A stretch of 37,702 bases of DNA from a virus: the IMG/VR virus record IMGVR_UViG_3300009098_000015, positions 1 to 37,702 of that record. One strand, given 5' to 3'. The translations under genes were made by a program, and so were the position numbers. Positions 5,477-15,172 of this stretch are shown here, piece by piece. Numbering within the stretch: position 1 is the stretch's first letter; each line of letters begins with the position of its first letter. The notes beneath the pieces were generated by a model, which was given only the letters and a program-made list of their open reading frames with translations, had not been told where the DNA came from and did no database searches.

Positions 5477-5881
5477 ATGAAAGATAGAAATCTTGATCAT
5501 TCCGATCACTGGGCAACACCGCCGCACATTTACAATGAACTTAACGAAGAATTTAATTTTGATTTTGACCACTGTCCATTAAGATCTCAATTTGATGGAT
5601 TGGCTATTGAATGGGGTGGTTCAAACTTTATTAATCCACCTTATTCAAGAAAACTTAAAGAAGCCTTTATTATAAAGGCTATTGATGAAAGTAAAAAAGG
5701 TAAACTATGCGTAATACTATTGCCTGTATCTACTTCAACTAAAATATTTCATGATTATATCTTGCCTAATAAAAAAGAAATAAGGTTTTTACGGGGTCGG
5801 GTGAAGTTTTTGGGGATAACAACTAAGGGTGAAAAATCAATAGGTGCAGGAATGCACGATAGTATGATTGTAATATTTTAA
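5477..5881 (+). CDS. Phage DNA N6-adenine methyltransferase (Dam-like)
   Basis: 134 aa from ATG 5477. The opening HSDHWATPPHIYNELNEEFNFDFDHCP is the N-terminal signature of small phage DNA adenine methylases, and SNFINPPYS carries the catalytic [DNS]PPY motif as NPPY. Later VILLPVSTSTKIFHDYIL and IRFLRGRVKF complete the family pattern. It should transfer methyl from SAM to the N6 of adenine and may protect phage DNA from host restriction. No partner restriction enzyme is seen. It lies on the opposite strand to the tail genes on both sides, with its own promoter box and a terminator at 6110-6134. The next gene starts 3 nt after its stop. Confidence 0.9.
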   Translation: MKDRNLDHSDHWATPPHIYNELNEEFNFDFDHCPLRSQFDGLAIEWGGSNFINPPYSRKLKEAFIIKAIDESKKGKLCVILLPVSTSTKIFHDYILPNKKEIRFLRGRVKFLGITTKGEKSIGAGMHDSMIVIF

Positions 5882-5884
5882 GAT

Positions 5885-6079
5885 ATGAAAACCTATATAG
5901 TAACAAGGGTAATTCAGGAAACATTTACTGTCGATGCAGAAAGTGAAGAAAATGCGTTAAAATTAGTTTTTGAAGGCGAAGGGGATGGAGGCAATGTAGT
6001 CATTAAGAGTCAAATAGCAAAAGAAGTTCCTTATCGATATACTAAACGTTATATTGATAATAAAAACACTCCCCATTAA
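5885..6079 (+). CDS. Small hypothetical protein, 64 aa
   Basis: MKTYIVTRVIQETFTVDAESEENALKLVFEGEGD: a beta-hairpin followed by a short acidic helix, like small phage proteins that fuse a repeated sensory-type strand-helix unit. No enzymatic motif. It is co-transcribed with the methyltransferase and its stop (6077-6079) touches the right inverted repeat. Confidence 0.65.
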   Translation: MKTYIVTRVIQETFTVDAESEENALKLVFEGEGDGGNVVIKSQIAKEVPYRYTKRYIDNKNTPH

Positions 6080-6092
6080 TTCGTGGTTGTTT
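6080..6092 (-). repeat. Right 13-bp inverted repeat bracketing the methyltransferase module
   Basis: TTCGTGGTTGTTT on the plus strand, the exact reverse complement of 5459-5471, starting at the base after the stop codon of the 64-aa gene. Confidence 0.6.
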
Positions 6093-6109
6093 TATTTGGG
6101 GTTTGATTC

Positions 6110-6134
6110 AGGGCGGCTAAAACCGCCCTTTTTC
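6110..6134 (+). terminator. Rho-independent terminator
   Basis: AGGGCGG (6110-6116) pairs with CCGCCCT (6123-6129) around CTAAAA and is followed by a T-run. It ends the plus-strand methyltransferase unit and touches the stop codon of the convergent fibre gene. Confidence 0.85.
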
Positions 6135-9100
6135 ATTGTATCACCTGCACCATCCATTGATAAGCCGTACTTGCGGCCAAACCGCCCGAACCTACCTTTA
6201 TTACATAAACCGTTGTGGTTGTACTTGAAGCATCCACGTACACCTGTGCTGTACCGTTTAAAGCCGCTGTTACGCTATTAGCAGGTGTTAATACTACTGC
6301 TTTGGGTGCTGACCCGTAAGCAACGTTAAACGTTATCGTAGCCACTGTAGCGGTTGCTGTCGGGCTTGTACCAGTTGTTACGTTCACCTGATGCCCCAAA
6401 TCACTACCTGTTACCGTTACAGTTGGCGAAGTGCCTGCACCTGTACCAGCTGCTATGGTGGGGGCGGAGGTGATAGAAGATAGATGTGTAACCGATAACA
6501 ACCCACTATTATCCAAACTCATTCTGTCGGTAAAAGAGGGCGTTGTATTGGTCACAAGCGAACTCATCCAGTAAAGAGTAGCGGTGGGCGTTGACGCGGA
6601 TACCCCACGGGCTTCCATACCGAAATCAAATTCATTAGAAGCAGGTGTGCCACTTAAATTCCATACCCTACCACCTGTCCTGATGCGTGGCCCGATTTGT
6701 ACCGGTACACCGCTTGTTGCCGCCGTCCTGTTGGTAAATACGCCACCATCCGCTGCTGTTGTCGCTAACGCGCTTATATTACCATCATACTTCCCTGCTG
6801 CTACAGAGCCGCCGAGCGTAAGCGTACCGGTAGACGATAGGCTGCCCTTGCTTACTCCACCTACTTGAAAATCAAATAGGTTTTGCGCACCGCTTCCCGG
6901 CGTATTCGTCGTCCTGTTAACCAAGAAATCAGTATAAGCAGCAGTTGAAGTTTGGCTAACCGTTGAGTTAATTGTAAAACCTACATCAGTGCCGGAAGAT
7001 GCGTTACCGGTCGGGCTAAAGGTTGATTTTTGCAGGTTGTCCATTGTCCAGCCGGTGGTATAAGAACCGCCGTCTTTTTTGGTTTGTACCGTAAAATTAC
7101 CGCCCTTATTATTCGTAGTCGAGCCTGTTAGTTGAGCAAACATTCGCGCAACGCCGTAGCTGCCTGAACTATTATAATTCGATTGAAAGTCAAACTCTCC
7201 TACCGTGCCTGATGTTATGGCCACGTTTGCCAATGTTGTATAAGTTGGCGGGTTAGCTGAGTTGGTAGATGACCCGTATAGCTCAGCAATTGATCTGCTT
7301 GTATATCCGGCCGGGTTTTGAACGGTAGCCTCGTCGATGCCAAGATTGCCTATAATACCGGATGAAAAGTCATTATTCCATTGCTGCGCCGTCGAAAGCG
7401 TGGTAGTGGCATTTTTTGTAACCTTTAAAGTTGCATAGCTGCCATTGGCGCTACTACTCCACGTTTCTCCTGCTATGAATTGTAACGCCCCTGCTGCTTC
7501 TGCTGTCCTGTGCGTAGCGTCATACCATCCACCGCCACCGAAAGCTATAATCTCGTCATTGGCGACCAACCCTGTCTTTGAACCAGCTGTCCCGTTGTAT
7601 TTCCACCCTTCAATTAATACGTGCCCGTTGGTGTTATACTCCGAAACGTTGGTTTGACCGTCCAGTCCGTTGACTTGCAAAGCTGTCTGTCCGGGAAAGG
7701 CAAGAGAAGGGGCCGCAACGCCGGTATTTAAATTAATGGTGAGTATTTGCGCCATCGTTTTAGGCCCAAGTATTGTTTCAGCTTTATTAATGTGAACAAC
7801 ATTACCCAACATGGTTGCCGTATCTGAATAGGCTACAACGTCCGTGATTCCGTACCCTGATTTTGTTGTCGGCGTGCTTGTAATTGTTGACCAGGCTTGC
7901 GTACCGGTATGGTTTGACCTGTCAAGGTAATAACTACCCGGATGGCTATTTAAATTACTTGCATTGGAAACAGTACCACCAACTCCCGCAGCTATCGCAT
8001 CATCAACGTATTTTGTAGAAGCAGCTTTCAATGAACTGTCACGGGCCGCTGGAGTATTAGATAAAAGCAGTTGCCCGGTAGCATCTATTGAATTTCCACC
8101 GGCGTAAAAATACCCACTTGCATCATGGTTAAAAATATTAAGCATGTAACCGATATAGGGCTGTGAATAAGATGCTCCTAAACCAATTTCGCCAGCGTCA
8201 CCAAATACTTTTATACCATAATGGCTGTCCCCTTTATCCCCTATAAACAGATCATTTATAAAATCAGGCTGTTGTATATTTATAAAATCATAGTTACCGC
8301 CGTAATCATGGTCAAGACTTTCTATCTGAAAATTCTTTCTAACCTTAACACCATCGTTATTGATCGAAACAAAAGTGCTGTCTGATTTTAACAAAAGTCT
8401 ATTTGAACCAATGTTGAACGTTCTCAAAGTATCAGATTGCGTAAGATCGGAGTTGCCGAGATTTGCTATACTTCCTGAAATAACAGTATGTAAACTATCT
8501 ATAGCACCTTTAACAGCCCCCCACGGAGTAAGCCATCCATCATCAAGCTTACCAACTGCTGAATAATCGGCAGGATATGAAGCACCCTTAGACCCCCTAT
8601 CATCGTTTATCTTCCATCCAACTGTGTTTTTATCACCATAAATAGTTTGTAATCCGTCTGATAAATTTAATGTTATGCCCGCACTGTATGGACTTCCTAC
8701 ACTACCGTTACCGCTTACTCCGATAGTCGCGCTATCGCCAGTTGAAACATTCCCGGCCAGCAATAAAGCACCTGTCGTATCGACTCTAACTGTGGTATTC
8801 CCATCCAATCCAAACCGGTTCACGTTGGCTATAAATTGCTTTTTAGCCATTAATAACTGAAACGACGGATCTGCACCATCATTATCTGTGAACTGAACTG
8901 ATTTACCGTTTAAATAAGCATTCCGGTTGGCTGTAAAAACCCCGTTAACATTATAGATATTCCGTCCAAATGCACCGGTATCGGTTAATCTCAAAACGCA
9001 TGTTGGGCAGTCAGGCACCGCATTAACCTTTAATGTATCTGCTTTAACGTACCGTCCGCTAAAATAAATACCATTCGACAGCGCCCCACCTGCATTTACC

Positions 9101-9381
9101 GTATTCCCGACGAAATTAATACCGTCCCCCGCAATAGCCCCATGTGCATTCAATGTATCTTTCAGTGCCGTCTGCGTCACTACCAAAGTAGCCGTATCTG
9201 ATTTTTGAAGCAACCGTATCCGGTTTAGCCTGCTATCCCATATCCATTTAACACCTGATACGCCCGGAATAGTAAAACCGATGGAATCTTTTGTCTTATC
9301 CATCTGCCATTGCGGGATAACCGGAACTTGCGCATAGGCAAAAACTGGCAAAAGGAACAATATAAATAGTAATTTCTTCAT
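6133..9381 (-). CDS. Long tail fibre / receptor-binding protein with N-terminal signal peptide
   Basis: 1082 aa, rich in Gly, Ser, Thr, Asn and Ala, with strand-rich repeats such as SNLNSHPGSYYLDRSNHTGTQ, typical of phage fibre shafts that form trimeric beta structures, and a Ser/Thr-rich beta C-terminus. The first 18 residues (MKKLLFILFLLPVFAYAQ) are a textbook Sec signal peptide with a signal-peptidase I site after AYA. That is odd for a virion protein assembled in the cytoplasm. The start overlaps the stop of the upstream gene (ATGA at 9378-9381), so this N-terminus is well fixed. The fibre is the last gene of the tail operon before the inverted methyltransferase module. Exact receptor unknown. 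Confidence 0.82.
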   Translation of the reverse strand: MKKLLFILFLLPVFAYAQVPVIPQWQMDKTKDSIGFTIPGVSGVKWIWDSRLNRIRLLQKSDTATLVVTQTALKDTLNAHGAIAGDGINFVGNTVNAGGALSNGIYFSGRYVKADTLKVNAVPDCPTCVLRLTDTGAFGRNIYNVNGVFTANRNAYLNGKSVQFTDNDGADPSFQLLMAKKQFIANVNRFGLDGNTTVRVDTTGALLLAGNVSTGDSATIGVSGNGSVGSPYSAGITLNLSDGLQTIYGDKNTVGWKINDDRGSKGASYPADYSAVGKLDDGWLTPWGAVKGAIDSLHTVISGSIANLGNSDLTQSDTLRTFNIGSNRLLLKSDSTFVSINNDGVKVRKNFQIESLDHDYGGNYDFINIQQPDFINDLFIGDKGDSHYGIKVFGDAGEIGLGASYSQPYIGYMLNIFNHDASGYFYAGGNSIDATGQLLLSNTPAARDSSLKAASTKYVDDAIAAGVGGTVSNASNLNSHPGSYYLDRSNHTGTQAWSTITSTPTTKSGYGITDVVAYSDTATMLGNVVHINKAETILGPKTMAQILTINLNTGVAAPSLAFPGQTALQVNGLDGQTNVSEYNTNGHVLIEGWKYNGTAGSKTGLVANDEIIAFGGGGWYDATHRTAEAAGALQFIAGETWSSSANGSYATLKVTKNATTTLSTAQQWNNDFSSGIIGNLGIDEATVQNPAGYTSRSIAELYGSSTNSANPPTYTTLANVAITSGTVGEFDFQSNYNSSGSYGVARMFAQLTGSTTNNKGGNFTVQTKKDGGSYTTGWTMDNLQKSTFSPTGNASSGTDVGFTINSTVSQTSTAAYTDFLVNRTTNTPGSGAQNLFDFQVGGVSKGSLSSTGTLTLGGSVAAGKYDGNISALATTAADGGVFTNRTAATSGVPVQIGPRIRTGGRVWNLSGTPASNEFDFGMEARGVSASTPTATLYWMSSLVTNTTPSFTDRMSLDNSGLLSVTHLSSITSAPTIAAGTGAGTSPTVTVTGSDLGHQVNVTTGTSPTATATVATITFNVAYGSAPKAVVLTPANSVTAALNGTAQVYVDASSTTTTVYVIKVGSGGLAASTAYQWMVQVIQ

Positions 9382-9860
9382 ACTTTCAACAAAATATAAG
9401 TATCCTCTTTAAAGTTACCACTTCCATCGTCATTTCCAAAAACATCAATTGAAAGGAGTGTAGCATAAGAGCTGTTCAGGTAGTTGTATTGCCGCTGTAT
9501 CGTTTCCCACGGTATCAGTACGTCAAAATCCTGTGTGGTGTCATCGTTATACTTATTAATAAGCGGCAATGTCGTTGGGAATGCCCCAAATTGAAGCCGT
9601 GTGGTCATATCAATATTATAAGGTATTGGGTCACCTTTTGGTATAAATATTTCCTCCGGCGGTACACCTGATGCGTTGCTGAACCAGTATGGTAAGTCAA
9701 CCCAATGCGTAACGCCGTCGCCCATCTTCATGCCGACGGGTGTGCCATAGCTATCTATTTCAAATCCCTGTTCGCGGTCTGCAAGTATGGGGTTGACATA
9801 TTCCCATGCCTCTGTTGTATCTCTCCGGCGCTTGACGGTTGTTAGTACACTTACGCTCAT
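9378..9860 (-). CDS. Tail-tip/fibre adaptor with Mtd-N-like motif
   Basis: 160 aa. Near the N-terminus, RRRDTTEAWEYVNPILADREQGFEIDSYGTPVGMKMGDGVTHWVDLPYW matches the repeat found at the N-terminus of major tropism determinant-like and hyaluronidase-like fibre proteins (pattern: W..aNPvLa.gE.G.E.D.....KiGDG.T.W.dLPY). It probably links the fibre to the tail tip. It overlaps the genes on both sides by ATGA. No reverse transcriptase or template repeat was found, so it is not part of a diversity-generating retroelement here. Confidence 0.72.
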   Translation of the reverse strand: MSVSVLTTVKRRRDTTEAWEYVNPILADREQGFEIDSYGTPVGMKMGDGVTHWVDLPYWFSNASGVPPEEIFIPKGDPIPYNIDMTTRLQFGAFPTTLPLINKYNDDTTQDFDVLIPWETIQRQYNYLNSSYATLLSIDVFGNDDGSGNFKEDTYILLKV

Positions 9861-10444
9861 TCGCCTTCGATTATTATTAGTGTTGGTATTGGTTTATCTG
9901 CAAAACCCTCGTCTATCGTATCAAACCGAATAACCGAATAACTCCCCGGCGCTATAATTGTCGCAACAACATTACCAAACTGGTCAATTATAGTAACCGT
10001 TTCGTTTGGCAACGGTATCGGTGGTACATCGGTCGTTATGATACCCAATTCGCCGTCCCCGGTCATCTCGAAACTGTTCTGCGATAATCCATCATAGGGA
10101 CTGTCCATATCCGACGAGGTCAGTAGAACAACGCCGGAGTACTGTACATTTTCCTGATCGGTAAAAGCAAACTGTACTTTCGTACCGGTCATAATCAACC
10201 CTTGCAGGATCGCTATATTAGGAACGTCCAGAAAATTAGTGATGCCTTTTAGCGCAAGCGTGTAGGTATATTTGCCGATGAAATTAAATGTTCTTCCCCG
10301 TAAGGTGTTCTTTGTAGTGGTCTCTTGTGTTTCAGTAGTGACCTTGATGGTGCAGTCACGGGCATGGGCTACGGCGTAATATTGGCCGTTCAAATTGTAA
10401 AACAGGTCAATGTCCTTACCCTTGATATATTCTACTTGTGCCAT
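9857..10444 (-). CDS. Tail-tube-fold protein, 195 aa
   Basis: The N-terminal ~140 residues have the look of siphophage tail tube proteins (KGKDIDLFYNLNGQYYAVAHARDCTIKVTTETQETTTK and a later SFEMTGDGELG). The C-terminal ~50 residues (TVTIIDQFGNVVATIIAPGSYSV) form a separate beta domain. A second tube-like protein is encoded at 15937-16380, next to the tail chaperones where the major tube gene usually lies, so this one more likely forms a tail-tip or baseplate ring. Start codon is ATG at 10444. Confidence 0.6.
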   Translation of the reverse strand: MAQVEYIKGKDIDLFYNLNGQYYAVAHARDCTIKVTTETQETTTKNTLRGRTFNFIGKYTYTLALKGITNFLDVPNIAILQGLIMTGTKVQFAFTDQENVQYSGVVLLTSSDMDSPYDGLSQNSFEMTGDGELGIITTDVPPIPLPNETVTIIDQFGNVVATIIAPGSYSVIRFDTIDEGFADKPIPTLIIIEGE

Positions 10445-10477
10445 CGCATAAATATAGATATTTTCTACAAATAAAAA

Positions 10478-13117
10478 CTACCCGTTTTGTCTTGCATTTC
10501 TTTCGTATTTTGGAGTGTATTTGTAGACATCCTGAACATCGTTATCGCTACACTGTATCAAAACTACATGCCAAACGCTATTCCTCAAGTCACCCTCAAT
10601 TGAGTACGGCATAAACAATACGCCATCATAGTATTGCAGCGTAAACAACCCGTAATATTGCAGCGATGAACATTGAACATCACCCTCAAACTTAAGCATG
10701 TGGAAACCGTAGTTACGGGCTATGCTGCGTGTTACCGTGGCTGCCAGTCTATCTTTCGGGTCAACTGATTTCAGGGCAAAATTCCACAGGTTTGATACCG
10801 GCGCTGTTGAATAATCATGGCCGTAAAAGATATTGCCAGCAACGCGCTTATTATTTGGATAGGTAAATAATCGCAAATCAGTTTGTTTCAAATTAGCTTG
10901 CGGTAATCCCGTTACAGCCGTCATGGTATGGATTTCGGCGGTTTGAAGCGCAGAGGATTGACTTGCATCTGAGAATGTTAAATTCAAAGCGTCAATGTCA
11001 TAGGTTTTAATGGTGTGGTTTTGGGTACCCCATGACCTTGCTCCTGCAACCGGAACAGCGCCGTAAAACTTAAGATAAACTATTCCAGTGCCGGGCATAG
11101 CATCCGTGCTTGTATTAAAATTGAGCCAAATCCTGTAATCGGTTATCTTGCCGAAGTTGGTAACAAATGCCGGGTAAAAGTCATAATGCGGAAATATGAT
11201 CCATTTGTTTTGGTCTACATTCCAAAAGTACTTATCGCCTGTACCGTCCTGAACAAATTCAATCCCGATTACTGGCTGTGGTGAATAGGTGGCATCATAA
11301 TATTGAGGTCGCCATGCGAACGAAACATTGAACTTTTGATTAACCTGGTCACACACAAATCCCGGCACGAAATAAATAGACGAATTTGAATCCATATCGC
11401 CGTTACGGAACAGGTTCAAAAATATTCCTAAATCATAGGTTGCCGTGGTGAAATTACTATACCCCTGTATCCTTAATTCCCAATCACCATCGTACGCTCC
11501 CAATTGAACATCTGCCGGGTTTGGCGGGTCGTAATTGAAAAATGCGTTGTTAGGCGAATTGGCAACCCAATCCGGTGGCAACTCCCCCTGTATCGGCCCA
11601 ATTTCAAAGCTTGGATTTTCAAACAACAATGCCAGTATATCAAAACTTACATCGCCCTCAATATTATATGCCTTATCGTAATTAATGGTCTGCATTGGAT
11701 TAACAGGCGCAATAGGAAAGCCAAATCCGATAGGTTGTAATAACGGTTGTGTAACATCAAGCCCGGTAGTATTGATATTTGACATATCATCAGCGAACTG
11801 GTAAAATGCCTTTTCAAACTCATCAGAAACAACGCCATTGGTCAGATAGAACATATCATTCCAGTTAACCAGTACAAATTCACCCAAGTGATTGATTAAG
11901 CATAACCGCATTGACTTTAGCAGCAATTCCAGTGCGGAGTAAGTATCCATTGGTGTGCCTGAGCTATCGTAAAGTATATCAGCCCATGTGCCCATATTTA
12001 GCCATAAATCCCGGTCATAAGTGCCATTATAGCGGAGCGATGAAACCACCTTAACATTATAGTTATACCCCAATTGGTCAAGGCATTGCTTAACAAGCCG
12101 TTTCCATGCAACCAAACCATATTGCTGTATTTGCGCTGTTCCGTATCCCTGTCCGCCTGAACCGTCACCGAATATATTGCCCTTTAATGATGGGATGCCA
12201 TCGGTAGCTGTTAAGGTCACCGGATATTCCGGGTCGGCGTAAAAATCCTGTAACTCATCCGGCAATAGCCATCCCTGAAAATATAATAACCCACCCATTT
12301 CCAGTACAATGTACCATGATTGTTCAGGCACATTTGAAAACTCAGCAGGCGTAAAATCAAGCCCGGTATAAATCAGGTTGATTGTCAGGTTAGCCGATAC
12401 AATTGCAGTTGTCTTGTCCTCGTTCGGGTCGCTTTGCTTATACGATACTGGTATTCCTGTCCCGGTTATATCCTTCGGGAATAAGGTAGCGTCATAACTA
12501 TGGCGCATGTCATATAGCTGTAATTCAAATGGTGTTAACCCGTCGCGGCTATTGAACTTCAACCGATATTTAAAATGCGTTTTCGTGCTGTCAAATGGCA
12601 GTATAACAAAGTCCTGTGAAAATGCGCAGGCGTTTGTATCGACCGCATCTATCCTGTAATTATTGGCCGGTGCAAGCCCTGTAAAGTATCCAGTGGTATT
12701 GCTTGCCAAATCAGGCCCGAGCACAACTCGCAGGGTATAAGTTATTGGCGCAAACGATGAAGTGCAGAATAAATTAGCCGTCCCGTCATTCGCCCCGCTA
12801 TCGGTTTCGTCCGTAGTGGTGAAATTAACTTTGGCTATATCGCAGGTCGGTTTTACATAACCGCAATAGATTGAATTAGCCTGCTTTGTTGCGTATGCGT
12901 ATGGTGGCCCAGCCTGAACTCTGTAAGTATACTGGTCAAAGGTATCAGGTGCGCAAATAATCGAAACGATAGTACCGACAGGTGGTTGTGGTGTTGAACC
13001 GCCGCCGCCTATGAAAAAATCGCTATAGGTTACATAGTTCGGGTCTTCTGTGCTGCGCTTAACTGTACGCAAGATTGACGGTGAAGGATTGTAACTATAT
13101 AAGGTAGGAAAACTCAC
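10478..13117 (-). CDS. Large tail-tip / baseplate protein
   Basis: 879 aa, beta-rich with abundant Tyr and Trp, no membrane segment. It lies directly after the tape measure gene, overlapping it by ATGA (13114-13117), where siphophages encode distal-tail and tail-associated proteins. About residues 200-450 have a strand-helix pattern that could be a phage tail hub, and 530-720 reads like a carbohydrate-binding jelly roll (SFEIGPIQGELPPDWVANSP, WELRIQGYSN). Functional split inferred, not shown. Confidence 0.65.
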   Translation of the reverse strand: MSFPTLYSYNPSPSILRTVKRSTEDPNYVTYSDFFIGGGGSTPQPPVGTIVSIICAPDTFDQYTYRVQAGPPYAYATKQANSIYCGYVKPTCDIAKVNFTTTDETDSGANDGTANLFCTSSFAPITYTLRVVLGPDLASNTTGYFTGLAPANNYRIDAVDTNACAFSQDFVILPFDSTKTHFKYRLKFNSRDGLTPFELQLYDMRHSYDATLFPKDITGTGIPVSYKQSDPNEDKTTAIVSANLTINLIYTGLDFTPAEFSNVPEQSWYIVLEMGGLLYFQGWLLPDELQDFYADPEYPVTLTATDGIPSLKGNIFGDGSGGQGYGTAQIQQYGLVAWKRLVKQCLDQLGYNYNVKVVSSLRYNGTYDRDLWLNMGTWADILYDSSGTPMDTYSALELLLKSMRLCLINHLGEFVLVNWNDMFYLTNGVVSDEFEKAFYQFADDMSNINTTGLDVTQPLLQPIGFGFPIAPVNPMQTINYDKAYNIEGDVSFDILALLFENPSFEIGPIQGELPPDWVANSPNNAFFNYDPPNPADVQLGAYDGDWELRIQGYSNFTTATYDLGIFLNLFRNGDMDSNSSIYFVPGFVCDQVNQKFNVSFAWRPQYYDATYSPQPVIGIEFVQDGTGDKYFWNVDQNKWIIFPHYDFYPAFVTNFGKITDYRIWLNFNTSTDAMPGTGIVYLKFYGAVPVAGARSWGTQNHTIKTYDIDALNLTFSDASQSSALQTAEIHTMTAVTGLPQANLKQTDLRLFTYPNNKRVAGNIFYGHDYSTAPVSNLWNFALKSVDPKDRLAATVTRSIARNYGFHMLKFEGDVQCSSLQYYGLFTLQYYDGVLFMPYSIEGDLRNSVWHVVLIQCSDNDVQDVYKYTPKYERNARQNG

Positions 13118-15141
13118 GAAATACGCCCTTTCGTCTTATTCGCCCTATCTAAAAATAACAACATATCAGAGCCTTGCAATTTCATGGTGAGCGTTCCGGG
13201 GTTATCTCCGCCTTGTGCATTTACATTGGCAAATTCAGCTAAATGCTTTGGCGTTACTATGGCTTCCGGGCCTGCTTCACCAAATAACCCGACAGTTGGC
13301 TTGGTAAATATACCACCGGTAGCATAATGCCCCGGAGCACCACTTCCGCCACCTGTCGGCGAACCGCCTACCAATGTACCAAAGCCTGATAACTGTCCGA
13401 ATAAAGACGCGAACGATACGCCTGAACCGAACCCTGTAGCCGATAACAATACAGCCAGTATAGCGGCGGCGGCGGCGGCGGCCAATATCTTTTCAATCAA
13501 TTGTAATAAGAATTGCCCCATCGCCTGTACGAATGATTGCGTCCCCGATAATGCCGATTCAAAGGCGTGCATTAAGCCCGTACCTATCGTTCTTGATAAC
13601 TCCCGCACTGTTACCGCCGCTTCTGAGTTTTCTTTCTTATATGCTCTTGTTGCTGCGTTTGATTTCCAAATCTCTTGCTGGATACGGGCATGTTCTTTAG
13701 CACCTTTTTCGAGGTCGTCACTCAGTTGGTTCTCTAATTGATCCTGAGCAATTAGATTTTCGCCCTCTCCCTTGTCTTGAACATTAGTTACTGTTGACAA
13801 CCCAAGCTCACCCACCCCCGTTCCCTGCGCCGACAATGCAGGCGCACCTCCTCCGGCCAATCTTGCGTTCTTAATCGCCAATTCAACATCTGCCACCTTT
13901 TGTTCTGCCAATTCAGCATCAATGGCCAATTGTCGTATCCAAGATTTTTCAGCCCCATTTGCTACGGCATCATTCAAAGCGGTTTCCGCTTCTTTGGCTT
14001 TTTGTTTGAGTAGGTCGAGTCCGGTGACGGCTTCTACTATTTTCTCCTTACTACCACCCTGCTTATCAAGTAGCGACCCTATGCCGTATTGCTCCAATAG
14101 CTGCTGTATGGCCATCCCATTGGCTTTGACTTTATCTTTTATTTTGTTGTAATAATTCTGCAAAGTAACACTGTCTCCGTTTTCATCCTGTACGCCCAAG
14201 CTTTGCAAAACAGGGCGAACGTTATTACCGGGTGTTATCTGCCTGAAACCGGTCATCGTTTCTTTGGAAACGTCGGGTTTTATTTCCCTTGCCGCAAACC
14301 GCTGATCGAGTTTTAATTGCTCCGCTGCAAGCTCGGCCTTTAATTGTATTAATGGCTTTAGCGCCGCTGACAAGCTTTCTTGTCCGGCTTTTACAACTGC
14401 TGTATTTATCAGGCTTTCGGTTAATTTATCATACGCTCCGGCTGCCTTACCAGCTAATATCGCCTCCTGCGATAGATTACCAAAATAGCCGGGGTATTCT
14501 TTTTGTATTTCTTTTACAGCCCGTAATCGGTCTTGTCTTGATAAATTATCATTTTGACTTGCCTGATATAATACCATCAGGTGCGAAACCTCTTTGGCGG
14601 CGGTGTCTATACCGTCGTTAAGGGCTTTGTTAAAGTCCTCCTGATCTTGCGCCGCATGTTTGGCAGAAATAGCGACACTATCTATCCCCCTTTCAAAAAG
14701 ATGCAAGCTTGCTACATATTCAATAATTGGGCCAGTGAAAAAGCCAATTAAACCCGCGACACCAACACCCGGCAGAATGTAAGCTATTTTCCTTATCATT
14801 GAAAATGCCTGCCCTGCATAATTGGTGCTGCTTTGAACCGCATTCCCCAATTTGTCGAAGCCGTCTTTACCGACATTGGACAACCTTCCAATTTCCGATT
14901 CTATGTCCTGTATCTTTTTATTGTACTCCCTTAAAATATTGGGGTCAGTAGCCTTTTCAGCAATATTCCGGTAAGATTGAAGTTGAATTGAAAGCGACAG
15001 AATAGACCTTTGTTGCTGATTGTATGCAGCGTTAGTGACTTCCAGTTTTTTAGCGGTGTCGCTTGCGATGGCTGCCGCTTCGCCCATGCTATTGCGGTAT
15101 GCCGAAATATCAGCGCCAATTTTTACCTGTAAATCTGCCAT
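13114..15141 (-). CDS. Tape measure protein
   Basis: 675 aa. N-terminal helical/coiled-coil region (ISAYRNSMGEAAAIASDTAKKLEVTNAAYNQQQR), hydrophobic segments near 120-140 (IAYILPGVGVAGLIGFFTGPI) and 545-570 (LIEKILAAAAAAAILAVLLSATGFG), and the hallmark C-terminal block HYATGGIFTKPTVGLFGEAGPEAIVTP. It sets tail length and is ejected with the DNA; by the usual ~0.15 nm per residue the tail would be near 100 nm. The alanine tract is encoded by a GCC/GCG triplet run (13463-13483), a possible slippage site. It follows the G/GT chaperone genes, the standard siphophage order. Confidence 0.92.
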   Translation of the reverse strand: MADLQVKIGADISAYRNSMGEAAAIASDTAKKLEVTNAAYNQQQRSILSLSIQLQSYRNIAEKATDPNILREYNKKIQDIESEIGRLSNVGKDGFDKLGNAVQSSTNYAGQAFSMIRKIAYILPGVGVAGLIGFFTGPIIEYVASLHLFERGIDSVAISAKHAAQDQEDFNKALNDGIDTAAKEVSHLMVLYQASQNDNLSRQDRLRAVKEIQKEYPGYFGNLSQEAILAGKAAGAYDKLTESLINTAVVKAGQESLSAALKPLIQLKAELAAEQLKLDQRFAAREIKPDVSKETMTGFRQITPGNNVRPVLQSLGVQDENGDSVTLQNYYNKIKDKVKANGMAIQQLLEQYGIGSLLDKQGGSKEKIVEAVTGLDLLKQKAKEAETALNDAVANGAEKSWIRQLAIDAELAEQKVADVELAIKNARLAGGGAPALSAQGTGVGELGLSTVTNVQDKGEGENLIAQDQLENQLSDDLEKGAKEHARIQQEIWKSNAATRAYKKENSEAAVTVRELSRTIGTGLMHAFESALSGTQSFVQAMGQFLLQLIEKILAAAAAAAILAVLLSATGFGSGVSFASLFGQLSGFGTLVGGSPTGGGSGAPGHYATGGIFTKPTVGLFGEAGPEAIVTPKHLAEFANVNAQGGDNPGTLTMKLQGSDMLLFLDRANKTKGRIS

Positions 15142-15172
15142 GCAATAAAGATATTATGAATTTGCCATATTA

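Noticed and set aside
9378-9860. Diversity-generating retroelement suggested by the Mtd-N-like motif
   Set aside because: No reverse transcriptase, accessory protein or template/variable repeat pair was found in the window.
13463-13483. GGC/GCG triplet run as a microsatellite of its own
   Set aside because: It encodes an alanine tract in a hydrophobic segment of the tape measure protein and needs no other explanation, though it may slip.
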